Assembly: GCF_014489615.1 (NCBI RefSeq) | Contig: NZ_CP060825.1 | Span: forward strand, 3,015,501 to 3,079,500 | Length of the DNA: 64,000 bases | Reading direction: 5' to 3' | Source of the DNA: Streptomyces genisteinicus | GTDB taxonomy: Bacteria; Actinomycetota; Actinomycetes; Streptomycetales; Streptomycetaceae | Part shown: positions 56,627 through 64,000 of the stretch, in pieces | How positions within the stretch are numbered: position 1 is the first letter of the stretch | How the letters are laid out: each line of letters begins with the position of its first letter | The notes under the pieces: model-generated | What the model saw: the letters and a program-made list of their open reading frames with translations, nothing else | Database searches by the model: none | Told to the model about the DNA's origin: nothing | Made by a program: the position numbers and the translations under genes

Positions 56627-57937
56627 TCAGGCGGGCGGGGCCGGGGCGAGTCGCGGCAGCGGCGCCCGCCGGATCACCAGGGCCATCAGCGCGGCGGCCG
56701 CGCACAGGGCTCCGGAGGCGTACCAGACCACGTCGTACGAGCCGAAGACGTCCCGCGCCACACCGCCGGCGAAGGCGACCACCGCCGCGCCGACCTGGTG
56801 CGAGGCGAGGACCCAGCCGAAGACGATCGCGCTGTCCTCGCCGTAGTGCTCGCGGCACAGGGCGATGGTCGGCGGGACGGTGGCCACCCAGTCCAGGCCG
56901 TAGAAGACGATGAAGAAGACCATCGGCGGCTGCACGGACGGGGCGAGCAGCATCGGCAGGAAGAGCAGCGAGACACCGCGCAGCGCGTAGTACACCGCGA
57001 GCAGGCGGCGGGCCTCGAAGCGGTCGGTGAACCATCCGGAGGCGATGGTGCCGACGACGTCGAAGACCCCGATCACCGCGAGCAGCGACGCCGCGGCGGT
57101 GATCGGCATGCCGTGGTCGTGTGCGGCGGGCACGAAGTGGGTCTTGACCAGGCCGTTCGTGGACGCTCCGCAGATCGCGAAGGTGCCGGCGAGCAGCCAG
57201 AAGGGGCCGGTGCGGGCCGCCGAGAGGAGGACGCCCACCGCCCGGCGGGCCGCTCCCCGCACGGGCGGCGGCTTCGGCGTGAAGCCCTCGGCGCCGTAGG
57301 CCGCGACGCCGGCGTCCGCCGGATGGTCGCGCAGCAGCAGCCAGACGAAGGGCACCACGGCGAGCGCGGCGAGCGCGACGGTGACGGCGGCGGGGCGCCA
57401 GCCGTGGTGCTCCACCAGCCAGGACAGCAGCGGGAGGAAGACCAGCTGCCCGGAGGCCCCGGCCGCGGTGAGGACGCCGGTGACCAGGCCGCGCCGCCGG
57501 ACGAACCACCGGTTGGTGACGGTGGCGGCGAACGCCAGCGCCATGGAGCCGGAGCCGAGGCCGACGAGGACGCCCCAGTAGAGGACGAGCTGCCAGGGCT
57601 CGGTCATCCACACGGTCAGCACCGATCCCACCGCGATGACCGTGAGGGCGACGGCGACCACCTTGCGGATGCCGAACCGGTCCATCAGGGCGGCGGCGAA
57701 CGGCGCGGTCAGTCCGTACAGCGCCAGGTTGACCGAGACGGCGAAGCCGATCGTGCCGCGCGACCAGTCGAACTCCGCGTGCAGCGGTTCGATCAGCAGG
57801 CCGGGCAGGGAGGCGAACGCGGCGGCGCCGATGATCGTCACGAACGTCACGGCGGCGACGTACCAGGCGCGGTGGACGCGGGGCGGGCGGACGAGCGGTC
57901 GGCGCGGACCGGTGCGGCGGGCGGTTGTCTGGGTCAC
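56627..57937 (-). CDS. MFS transporter (OFA/monocarboxylate-type)
   Basis: This 436-residue major-facilitator protein has 12 helices. The first reads WYVAAVTFVTIIGAAAFASL. The cytoplasmic loop after helix 2 (MDRFGIRKVVAV) follows the MFS motif A pattern, and GSGSMALAFAATVTNRWF resembles monocarboxylate-transporter relatives. GTG 57937 is chosen as an N-terminus before the helices; the ribosome binding site is weak. It is divergent from the GlxA-type regulator at 58009, which may control it. Confidence 0.85.
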   Translation of the reverse strand: MTQTTARRTGPRRPLVRPPRVHRAWYVAAVTFVTIIGAAAFASLPGLLIEPLHAEFDWSRGTIGFAVSVNLALYGLTAPFAAALMDRFGIRKVVAVALTVIAVGSVLTVWMTEPWQLVLYWGVLVGLGSGSMALAFAATVTNRWFVRRRGLVTGVLTAAGASGQLVFLPLLSWLVEHHGWRPAAVTVALAALAVVPFVWLLLRDHPADAGVAAYGAEGFTPKPPPVRGAARRAVGVLLSAARTGPFWLLAGTFAICGASTNGLVKTHFVPAAHDHGMPITAAASLLAVIGVFDVVGTIASGWFTDRFEARRLLAVYYALRGVSLLFLPMLLAPSVQPPMVFFIVFYGLDWVATVPPTIALCREHYGEDSAIVFGWVLASHQVGAAVVAFAGGVARDVFGSYDVVWYASGALCAAAALMALVIRRAPLPRLAPAPPA

Positions 57938-58008
57938 GCCGAACAGCCTGCTGGTTCGTGACGCCGGCAACGAGTGGCCCGAGGGACAGCGTTCGCTAGG
58001 ATCGGGCC

Positions 58009-58992
58009 ATGACCGTGTCGCCGCACCGCGTGGTGGTCCTCGCCCTGACCGGGCTGCTCCCCTTCGAGCTGGGCATCCCGCACCGGATCTTCGGCCGCGC
58101 GAAGACGCCCGGCGGCTCACCGCTGTACGAGACCGTCACCTGCGGGCTGGCCCCCGGCCCGGTCCGTACGGACGCCGACTTCGACGTGTGGGTCGAGCAC
58201 GGCCCGCAGGCGCTCGCGACGGCCGACACGGTCGTGATCCCCGCCTCCTACGAACTGGGGCCGGTCTTCGACGAGGGCAGGCTGACCGGGGAGCTGGCCG
58301 CCGCCCTGGCACACGTCCGGCCCGGGACCCGGCTGGTCTCCATCTGCACCGGCGGCTACGTCCTGGCCGCCGCCGGGCTGCTCGACGGCCGCCGGGCGAC
58401 CACCCACTGGGCGTCGGCCGAGCACTTCCAGCGGTTGTTCCCGTCCGTCCGCGTCGACGCGGACGTGCTCTTCGTCGACGACGGGGACGTGCTCACCTCG
58501 GCGGGCGTCGCGGCCGGGATCGACCTCTGCCTGCACATCGTCCGGCGCGACCACGGCACCGCCGTCGCCAACGACGTCGCCCGGCGGACGGTCGTGCCGC
58601 CGCACCGCGACGGCGGGCAGGCGCAGTACATCCACCGGCCGGTGCCGGAACCGCAGATGGCGACGACGACCGCGGCCCGTGCCTGGGCGCTCGGCCGGCT
58701 CCACGAGCCGCTCCAGCTGCGCGACCTCGCGGAGCAGGAGTCCATGTCGGTGCGGACGTTCACCCGGCGCTTCCGCGAGGAGGTGGGCATCAGCCCCGGG
58801 CAGTGGCTGACCCGGCAGCGGGTCGAACGGGCCCGCCATCTGCTGGAGTCCACGGACCTGTCGGTGGACCAGGTGGCACGGGACGCCGGTTTCGGCACGG
58901 CGCAGTCGATGCGGCAGCACCTGCTGTCCGTGCTGGGAGTGCCGCCGACGGTGTACCGGCGCACGTTCCGGGCCTCGGCGGACGGCGGCTGA
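58009..58992 (+). CDS. GlxA-family AraC-type regulator (DJ-1/PfpI plus HTH)
   Basis: This 327-residue regulator has a DJ-1/PfpI-like domain in residues about 5-190 (RLVSICTGGYVLAAAGLLDG around the nucleophile Cys position) and a C-terminal AraC helix-turn-helix pair (LRDLAEQESMSVRTFTRRF and VDQVARDAGFGTAQSMRQHL). Members sense nitrogen or small metabolites. It is 71 bp from the divergent MFS gene, so regulation of that transporter is plausible but inferred. Confidence 0.9.
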   Translation: MTVSPHRVVVLALTGLLPFELGIPHRIFGRAKTPGGSPLYETVTCGLAPGPVRTDADFDVWVEHGPQALATADTVVIPASYELGPVFDEGRLTGELAAALAHVRPGTRLVSICTGGYVLAAAGLLDGRRATTHWASAEHFQRLFPSVRVDADVLFVDDGDVLTSAGVAAGIDLCLHIVRRDHGTAVANDVARRTVVPPHRDGGQAQYIHRPVPEPQMATTTAARAWALGRLHEPLQLRDLAEQESMSVRTFTRRFREEVGISPGQWLTRQRVERARHLLESTDLSVDQVARDAGFGTAQSMRQHLLSVLGVPPTVYRRTFRASADGG

Positions 58993-59139
58993 CGGACCCC
59001 CGGGGACGGGTCGGGTCGGCCGGCACGGGGCGGACGGGGCGACGGAGGCGGACGGGTCAGGGCCGCCGCCGGACCGTGCGTCCCCGCAGGCCGGGGCGGT
59101 CGGGGATCAGGGCTGGGACAGGGCGCGGTCAGCGCGCGG

Positions 59140-59685
59140 TCAGCGCGCGGTCGCGCGGAGCTTCTCGTACGGGTCGGTCCCGTACGTCCCGGGGCGGGCG
59201 GACGGCGGGCCCTGCTGCGGGGCGGCGCGGGGGGCGCTCCGCGGGGCGCGGGTGGGGGCGAGGTGCGGGGCGGGCGTGGCCGGACATCGGTCCACCTCGC
59301 ACCAGATGGACTTCCCGGACCCCTCGGCCGTCCAGCCCCAGCGGTCGGCCAGGCCGTCGACGAGTTCCAGGCCGCGGCCGTTGGTGTCGTCCCCGTCCGC
59401 GTGCCGGGGGCGCGGCGGGCAGGCGCTCGCATCGGCGACTTCGACGCGCACCGTGCCGGCGTCGGCGGGGCCGTCCTGCCCGAACAGCATGCGGAGCACG
59501 GCCGGACAGCCGGTGTGCACCACCGCGTTGGTGACGAGTTCGGAGATCAGCAGGATCAGCGTCTCGGAGAGCGGCTCGTCGTCGCCCAGACCCGAACCCA
59601 GCAACCGAGACCGCGCCCATCTCCTGGCCCGCCCCACCTCCGCGGGGTCCGCGCCGATCTCCAACTGAACCTGAAGCACCTGCAC
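59140..59685 (-). CDS. RsbW-type ATP-binding protein (possible anti-sigma kinase)
   Basis: This 181-residue protein has a HATPase of the anti-sigma/SpoIIAB type: LILLISELVTNAVVHTG (N box), then a second ATP-binding part with GRGLELVDGLADRWGW. The C-terminal 45 residues are Pro/Ala-rich and unfolded. These proteins phosphorylate STAS antagonists or hold sigma factors; a STAS gene lies at 60906 in the same orientation. The start is GTG 59685. Confidence 0.83.
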   Translation of the reverse strand: MQVLQVQLEIGADPAEVGRARRWARSRLLGSGLGDDEPLSETLILLISELVTNAVVHTGCPAVLRMLFGQDGPADAGTVRVEVADASACPPRPRHADGDDTNGRGLELVDGLADRWGWTAEGSGKSIWCEVDRCPATPAPHLAPTRAPRSAPRAAPQQGPPSARPGTYGTDPYEKLRATAR

Positions 59686-60138
59686 CGCTCACACCATCCG
59701 AACCGGCGGACACATCGCCTTGCGCCTCACTGCCATCACGGAACGTGATTCCCTTGCAGGACAGCATGGTTGACGTACAGTCACCGCAACAAGCGCTTCG
59801 GGCATATTCCAGCGCGAAGGAGTACCCATGGTGCATACTGTGCGACGCTCCGCCCGGGCACTCGAACACGGGCTCGCGGCCCGCACGCACGCGGGATGAT
59901 CAGCGCGCATCAGGAGGAGCGGGGCGGCCGGCACGACCGCGCCGTCGGCCCTCGTCCTCGCGGCGACTCGCATCAACACGGAGCGTACCGGAGCACTCGG
60001 ACGACTCCGGGCCGTGACGGCCCTGTTCGAGGACACAACCCGGTATCGACGCACGGTGACGCTCCGGGCCGTCCGGACAGACGGCGTCCGGCGCCCCCGC
60101 GAACGGCGCGGGGACGCCGGACGGCCGGCCCGGGGGTG
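59686..60138. other. Intergenic region with a very short plus-strand ORF
   Basis: No full gene is supported. TTGACG (59772) could be a -35 element. A 23-codon ORF with a good ribosome binding site sits at 59828-59899. Its frame, after one TGA, stays open with coding-like composition to about 60160 on the plus strand, which may be a decayed gene. Confidence 0.4.
59828..59899 (+). CDS. Possible 23-residue peptide or start of a decayed gene
   Basis: The ATG at 59828 follows AAGGAG at 5 nt spacing, one of the better sites in the area. The peptide reads MVHTVRRSARALEHGLAART plus three residues. After TGA (59897) the same frame continues with ALVLAATRINTERTGALGRL. It may be a leader peptide, a pseudogene with a nonsense change, or chance. 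Confidence 0.3.
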   Translation: MVHTVRRSARALEHGLAARTHAG

Positions 60139-60657
60139 CTACTGCGGCTGCTCCGGTGTGACGCAGTAGGCGGCGAAGGCCGAGAGGACCTCCTGCCGGG
60201 AGATCCGGCCGTCGCCGTCGGCGTCCAGCGCGGCGGCCGCGCCCTCCGCGATCCGCTCCTCGATGCCCAGGGCGCGCATCACGCGGGCCGCGGCCTCGGG
60301 GGTCACACCGCGGCCGTCCTCGTCGGCGACGGCGCACACGGCGTGCAGGAAGGGACGTGCGATCTCGCCGAAGCGCTCCGGGTTGTCGCGCAGTCTCTTG
60401 GCCGCGCCGGTGACGAACTCCTCGCGGCTGACGCGCTGGTCGCCGTCCACGTCGGCGATGCCGGCCATGCCCTGCCAGAACGCCTCGGCGCCGATGTAGA
60501 CGTCCTGGCCCTTGTCGGAGCGGGCTGTCACGGAGAACTCGGCGAGCACCGCGGCGGCGGCCCTGCTGAAGTCCTCACGGTCGATGGATCCGTTGTGGTC
60601 CTGGTCGAAAGCCGCGAAGCGGGAAGCGATCTTCCGCTCGTATTCTGCGCTGTCCAT
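60139..60657 (-). CDS. Calmodulin-like EF-hand protein
   Basis: This 172-residue protein has EF-hand loops DQDHNGSIDRED (about residues 19-30), DVDGDQRVSREE (about 69-80) and DADGDGRISRQE (about 142-153). A degenerate loop (DEDGRGVTPEAA) lies between the last two. Glu or Asp at position 12 supports Ca2+ binding in three of four. Streptomycete calerythrin/calsensin-like proteins have this size. It is probably a cytoplasmic Ca2+ buffer or sensor. No clear ribosome binding site precedes the ATG. Monocistronic. Confidence 0.87.
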   Translation of the reverse strand: MDSAEYERKIASRFAAFDQDHNGSIDREDFSRAAAAVLAEFSVTARSDKGQDVYIGAEAFWQGMAGIADVDGDQRVSREEFVTGAAKRLRDNPERFGEIARPFLHAVCAVADEDGRGVTPEAAARVMRALGIEERIAEGAAAALDADGDGRISRQEVLSAFAAYCVTPEQPQ

Positions 60658-60905
60658 GCGGGGAGGGTACGGCCCGGAGGGCCGGCGCGTGTACACGGCG
60701 GACGAATCACGTACCGGTGACGTACGGGGAACGCGGCGGTGGACGGCGGATGCGCGGGCGCACCGCGCACCGCTCCCGCCTGCACGGACACGCTCCGGCG
60801 CGCACCTGCCCGCCGCGCGGGGAGCGCACGCCCCGTCCAGGCCTGCGCGGGAGCGGGCGTGGACGGTGCAGGGCTGCGCGGAGAGCGGGACGCCCCCGCC
60901 CACGG

Positions 60906-61280
60906 CTACGCGGAGAGCGGGCGCGCCTCGTCGTCGGCGGCCGCGACGGCGTCCGCGTACACCTCGAAGAGGCGGCGCACACCGAGCGCCGCCAGGACCC
61001 GGTTGACGTGGGAGCCGTCCTCGGCTCCGTGCGCGGGCAGCACGAGACGCAGGCGGCCACGGCAGGACCGCATCAGCCGCCGGGCGGCGACGAGCACGCC
61101 CACACCGCTGGAGTCGCAGAAGTGGACCCCGGACAGGTCGAGGACGACGTCCCGGTCGCCCGCCGCGACCGCGTCGTGGACCCGCTGGCGCACCACGGGC
61201 GAGGACACCAGATCGAGCTCGCCGGACACATGCAGCACGGTCCACGAGCCCTCCCGGGCCTCGACCACCTTGAGCATCAT
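60906..61280 (-). CDS. STAS-domain anti-sigma factor antagonist
   Basis: This 124-residue SpoIIAA/RsbV-like protein contains TVLHVSGELDLVSSPVVRQRV and the phosphorylation segment VVLDLSGVHFCDSSGVGVLV with a Ser at the expected site. When unphosphorylated such proteins bind RsbW-type kinases and free a sigma factor; the kinase-like gene at 59140 is a candidate partner. GAGGAGG precedes the tandem ATG start (61280/61277). It is divergent from the sigma gene at 61554. Confidence 0.9.
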   Translation of the reverse strand: MMLKVVEAREGSWTVLHVSGELDLVSSPVVRQRVHDAVAAGDRDVVLDLSGVHFCDSSGVGVLVAARRLMRSCRGRLRLVLPAHGAEDGSHVNRVLAALGVRRLFEVYADAVAAADDEARPLSA

Positions 61281-61553
61281 CTCTGGGCCCCTCCTCGAAC
61301 CGGCCTGACCGGAGAACGGAAGCCGTCCTTCCACTGCCCCCTGCCCGGGCGCCTCTCCCTGAAACGCGACGGATGTCACGCGGAGTTCCGCACTCCGTCC
61401 CCGATCGGCGCGAGCTCTACCACGCCGGGCCGCGCCATGGACGTACTTGTCACAAAGGGGAGTGCGTACGCCAATCGGCGCACTACATTCGAATAGGACA
61501 CAGGACGCGACGCAGCAGGGCAGGACGCTCGGACCGCAGGGGCTGGGGGCCGC

Positions 61554-62135
61554 ATGGCGAAGGACGCACCACCGCGCTGGGACCGCAGGATGCAGCAGCG
61601 GCTCGCCCGGGGCGAGGCCGCGGCGCTCGGGGAGCTCTACGACCGGTTCGCCGCGCTCGTGCACAGTCAGGCGCACCGCGTCCTGGAGGACGACGCCGCC
61701 GCCGACCAGGTCACCCGCGAGGTCTTCGGCTACATCTGGGAGAACCCGGACGCCTACGACCCCAAGCAGGGCTCGATGCGCTCGTGGGTGGCACGGCTCA
61801 CCAACGGCCAGGCGGTCCACCGCCTGAGGCAGCACGAGGCGGCCGCCCTCGCCGACGGCGGCGGGGGCACGGCCGAGGAACTGGAGCAGCGGGTGCGCAG
61901 GGCGGCCGTCGCCGCCCGCGCCGACTACATCGTGACGTCCATGCCGGCGCCGCTGCGGGCCGCGCTGGAGCTGGCCTACTTCCAGCGCCGGGACTACCGC
62001 CAGACGGCCGCCGACCTCGGCGTCACGGAGGACGAGGCGCGGCGCCGGCTGCGGCTCGGCCTGCAACTGCTGTCCACGGCGCACACCCGGCCGCTGGAGG
62101 GCTCCTCACCCCCTGGATACGGACGATCGCTGTGA
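61554..62135 (+). CDS. ECF-like sigma-70 family factor
   Basis: This 193-residue protein has region 2 features (ALGELYDRFAALVHSQAHRV; EVFGYIWENPDAYDP), a linker, and region 4 (LELAYFQRRDYRQTAADLGV, then EDEARRRLRLGL). It lacks extra C-terminal domains. The stop overlaps the start of the downstream zinc-finger anti-sigma gene (GTGA), the standard layout of an ECF operon. Divergent from the STAS gene, with a 273-bp control region that includes an AGTGCG/CGCACT inverted repeat (61461-61484). Confidence 0.9.
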   Translation: MAKDAPPRWDRRMQQRLARGEAAALGELYDRFAALVHSQAHRVLEDDAAADQVTREVFGYIWENPDAYDPKQGSMRSWVARLTNGQAVHRLRQHEAAALADGGGGTAEELEQRVRRAAVAARADYIVTSMPAPLRAALELAYFQRRDYRQTAADLGVTEDEARRRLRLGLQLLSTAHTRPLEGSSPPGYGRSL

Positions 62136-63689
62136 ACACGCCGAACGGCCCCCTGGACGGTGGCGACGACGACCGCGAACGCGACGAGGTGCGCGGCGTG
62201 CCGCGCATACCCGCGCCGCGCGGGGCCCCGGACGACCTGTCCCCGGAGGCGCTCCGCCCCGCCCTCCCCCGCCGCGAACCCGGCAGCACGTCCGGGGCGT
62301 CCGGCCGTACGGGGTCCGGCGGGACGGAGGGAGCGGACGGGCCGGACGCGCAGGAAGCTGAACGGCCGCAGGCGCAGGAGGCCGCGGACCGGCCGGACGC
62401 CGGGGCCGCCCGTCTCCCGGGCGCCGACCGCGACGGGGACACGGAAACGGACACGGACCGCGCCCGCTCCGGGGCCGGGGGCCGGGACGGGCACAGGGAC
62501 GGCGGGCGCACGCCGGCCGGTGCGCCGGAGACCGCCGGCGGCGGGGACGCGGGTGCCGGCGGGGACGGGCGCGGGGTGGTGCCCGAGCCCGTGCGGACCC
62601 ATGCCGTGCTGAAGTCGCTGCTCGGCGCGTGGGCGCTCTCCGCCTGTTCCGCCGAGGAGACCGACGCCGTGGAGGAGCACCTCGGCGACTGCGCGCCCTG
62701 CGCCGAGGAGGCGCTGCGGCTGCGCGACGCCGTGGGGCTCCTGCACACCGACCGGGACCTCGATCTCGATCCGCTGCTCCGCTTCCAGGTGCTGGAGAAC
62801 TGCCTGGGCCGGCGGCCCGCCCGCATCCCCGTGCCCGACTGGGCCGACGCCTACGACGCGGAGACCGCCCGGCTCGACGCCCTGCTGCGCGACATCGGCG
62901 AGGCCGAGTGGCACGCGCCCGTGCGGCTGCGGTGGTTCGAGGGCGAGCGCCAGGTGAACCGGCGGACCACGGTCGCGGGGGTGATCGCCCACCTGATGAG
63001 CGTGGACGGGCTGGTCTCCACCGCGCTCGGCCTCGACGACCCGCTGGGGCCGTCGGCCTCCGGTCTGCCGGTCGAGCGCACCGAGACGTTCTGGGCCGCG
63101 GCCGACAGGCCGCCGACCCGGACGATCCGCGAACCCTGGCGGGACCAGAGCCACACACTCATCCGCACGGTGTCGTTCGCCGGGCGCGGGGCCTCCGATC
63201 TCGCCGTCTCCTACGGGGCGTTCGCCCCTGCCGCTGCGCGACGCGCTGCTCGACCGCGCCTTCGAGTGCTGGATCCACGCGGACGACATCGCGGGGGCGG
63301 TCGACTATCCGTACGAGCCGCCGAGCGGAGCCCATCTGCACCGGATGATCGACCTCGCGGCCCGTCTGCTGCCCGCCGCGCTCGCCGACCGCCGCCGGGC
63401 GGGTCTGGCCGGCCCCGCCCGGCATCTGGTGACCCCCGGCGCTCCCGGGCGCTCACTGCACCTGGAGGTCGAGGGCTCGGGCGGCGGGAACTGGTACATC
63501 GCCCTGGACTCGCCCGCGGCCGTCGGCTCCGCCGACCACGCGGTGGCCCAGGTGGCTCTCGACGGCGTCGAGTTCTGCCGGCTCGTCGCCGGGCACGTCG
63601 CCCCGCGGGACGCGGCCGCCGGGCAGGACGGGGACCGCGAGGCGATCTCCGAGGTGCTGTTCGCGGCGGCCGCCCTCAGCAGGCTCTGA
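62132..63689 (+). pseudogene. Zinc-finger anti-sigma factor with maleylpyruvate-isomerase-like domain, broken by a one-base frameshift
   Basis: Translation starts at GTG 62132, overlapping the sigma stop. A disordered N-terminal region of about 150 residues precedes a zf-HC2 motif (HLGDCAPC) with flanking helices, the anti-sigma module, then an MDMPI_N-like domain (EGERQVNRRTTVAGVIAHLM). The frame breaks at the CCCC run 63225-63228: GCGTTCGCC, then CTGCCGCTGCGC, would join cleanly with one C fewer. The rest of the protein (CWIHADDIAGAVDYPYEPPS to the stop 63689) lies in the next frame. Total would be about 518 residues. Real mutation or sequencing error. Confidence 0.82.
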
Positions 63690-63739
63690 CCGGGAGGTCC
63701 TGCGGTCAGGCGATCAGGGGCGCTCAGGTGCCCAGGTGC

Positions 63740-64000
63740 TCAGGCGAAGACGACCGTGCGGCGGCCGTTGAGCATGATGCGGTGCTCCGCGTGCCACTTC
63801 ACCGCGCGGGCGAGCGCCTGGCACTCCACGTCGCGGCCGGTCGCGACCAGCTGCTCCGGGGTGACCTGGTGGCCGACGCGCTGGATCTCCTGCTCGATGA
63901 TCGGGCCCTCGTCGAGGTCGGCCGTCACGTAGTGCGCGGTCGCGCCGATCAGCTTCACGCCCCGGGCGTGCGCCTGGTGGTAGGGCTTGGCGCCCTTGAA
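63740..64000 (-). CDS. purU: Formyltetrahydrofolate deformylase, C-terminal part (5' end outside window)
   Basis: The last 86 residues are seen, from [20 protein letters not shown] to RRTVVFA. The motifs [44 protein letters not shown] and [18 protein letters not shown] match PurU, which hydrolyses 10-formyl-THF to formate and THF. The upstream half, with the ACT domain, lies outside. It is convergent with the sigma/anti-sigma operon. Confidence 0.93.
   Translation of the reverse strand, partial: FKGAKPYHQAHARGVKLIGATAHYVTADLDEGPIIEQEIQRVGHQVTPEQLVATGRDVECQALARAVKWHAEHRIMLNGRRTVVFA

Noticed and set aside
60658..60905. Possible short gene between the EF-hand and STAS genes
   Set aside because: Composition is Arg/Ala/Gly low complexity in all frames, with repeated GCGGAGAGCGGG; no start with a ribosome binding site.

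Overview
The window is chromosomal DNA from a Streptomyces. The evidence is very high G+C with strong third-position GC bias, frequent GTG starts, many ATGA/GTGA stop-start overlaps, and streptomycete-specific families: a conservon, AfsR/AfsS/AfsK, an XRE plus DUF397 pair, and F420 biosynthesis. Gene content and order look like the core-chromosome neighbourhood of afsK-afsS-afsR and fbiC. Two insertions stand out: an integrative element in a tRNA-Arg gene and a conservon placed between afsS and afsK.

Layout. 0-7.2 kb: partial TetR regulator, secreted M6 metalloprotease, acyl-CoA synthetase, a small secreted protein, then a translationally coupled beta-carbonic anhydrase and SulP transporter (probable bicarbonate uptake). 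7.25-15.5 kb: tRNA-Arg(CCU) and an 8.2 kb integrative element bounded by 49-bp direct repeats of the tRNA 3' part and its terminator. The element carries a truncated tyrosine integrase, an AT-richer three-gene operon recognised as an ABC-three-component (ABC-3C) conflict/defence system (nuclease-like effector, middle component 6, DUF2326 SMC-like ATPase), two GntR/UTRA regulators with an operator-like repeat, and small unknown proteins. No replication or transfer gene is visible. 15.6-25.7 kb: hypotheticals, a lipoprotein, a membrane protein, a D-Ala-D-Ala carboxypeptidase with a huge acidic N-terminal tail, a GOLPH3-like protein and the XRE/DUF397 pair.

26-38 kb: sodium:solute symporter, frameshifted ADP-ribosylglycohydrolase, fbiC (FO synthase), an F420-type luciferase-like oxidoreductase, a PHP metallohydrolase, an APC permease and a GNAT acetyltransferase. 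38.5-52.4 kb: NodB-type lipoprotein, then afsR and afsS, the full conservon cvnABCD with two P450s, a secreted protein, a membrane protein, and afsK. AfsK is the Ser/Thr kinase of AfsR, and AfsR activates afsS, so a whole antibiotic-control relay lies here with a G-protein-like conservon inside it. 52.5-59 kb: VOC protein, TetR, PdxH-like oxidase, flavoprotein, MFS transporter and a divergent GlxA-type AraC regulator. 59-64 kb: a regulatory cluster (RsbW-like ATPase, EF-hand protein, STAS antagonist, ECF-like sigma and a frameshifted zinc-finger anti-sigma) and the end of purU.

Two genes (28.1 kb and 63.2 kb) are each broken by one extra base in a G/C homopolymer, which may be assembly error.
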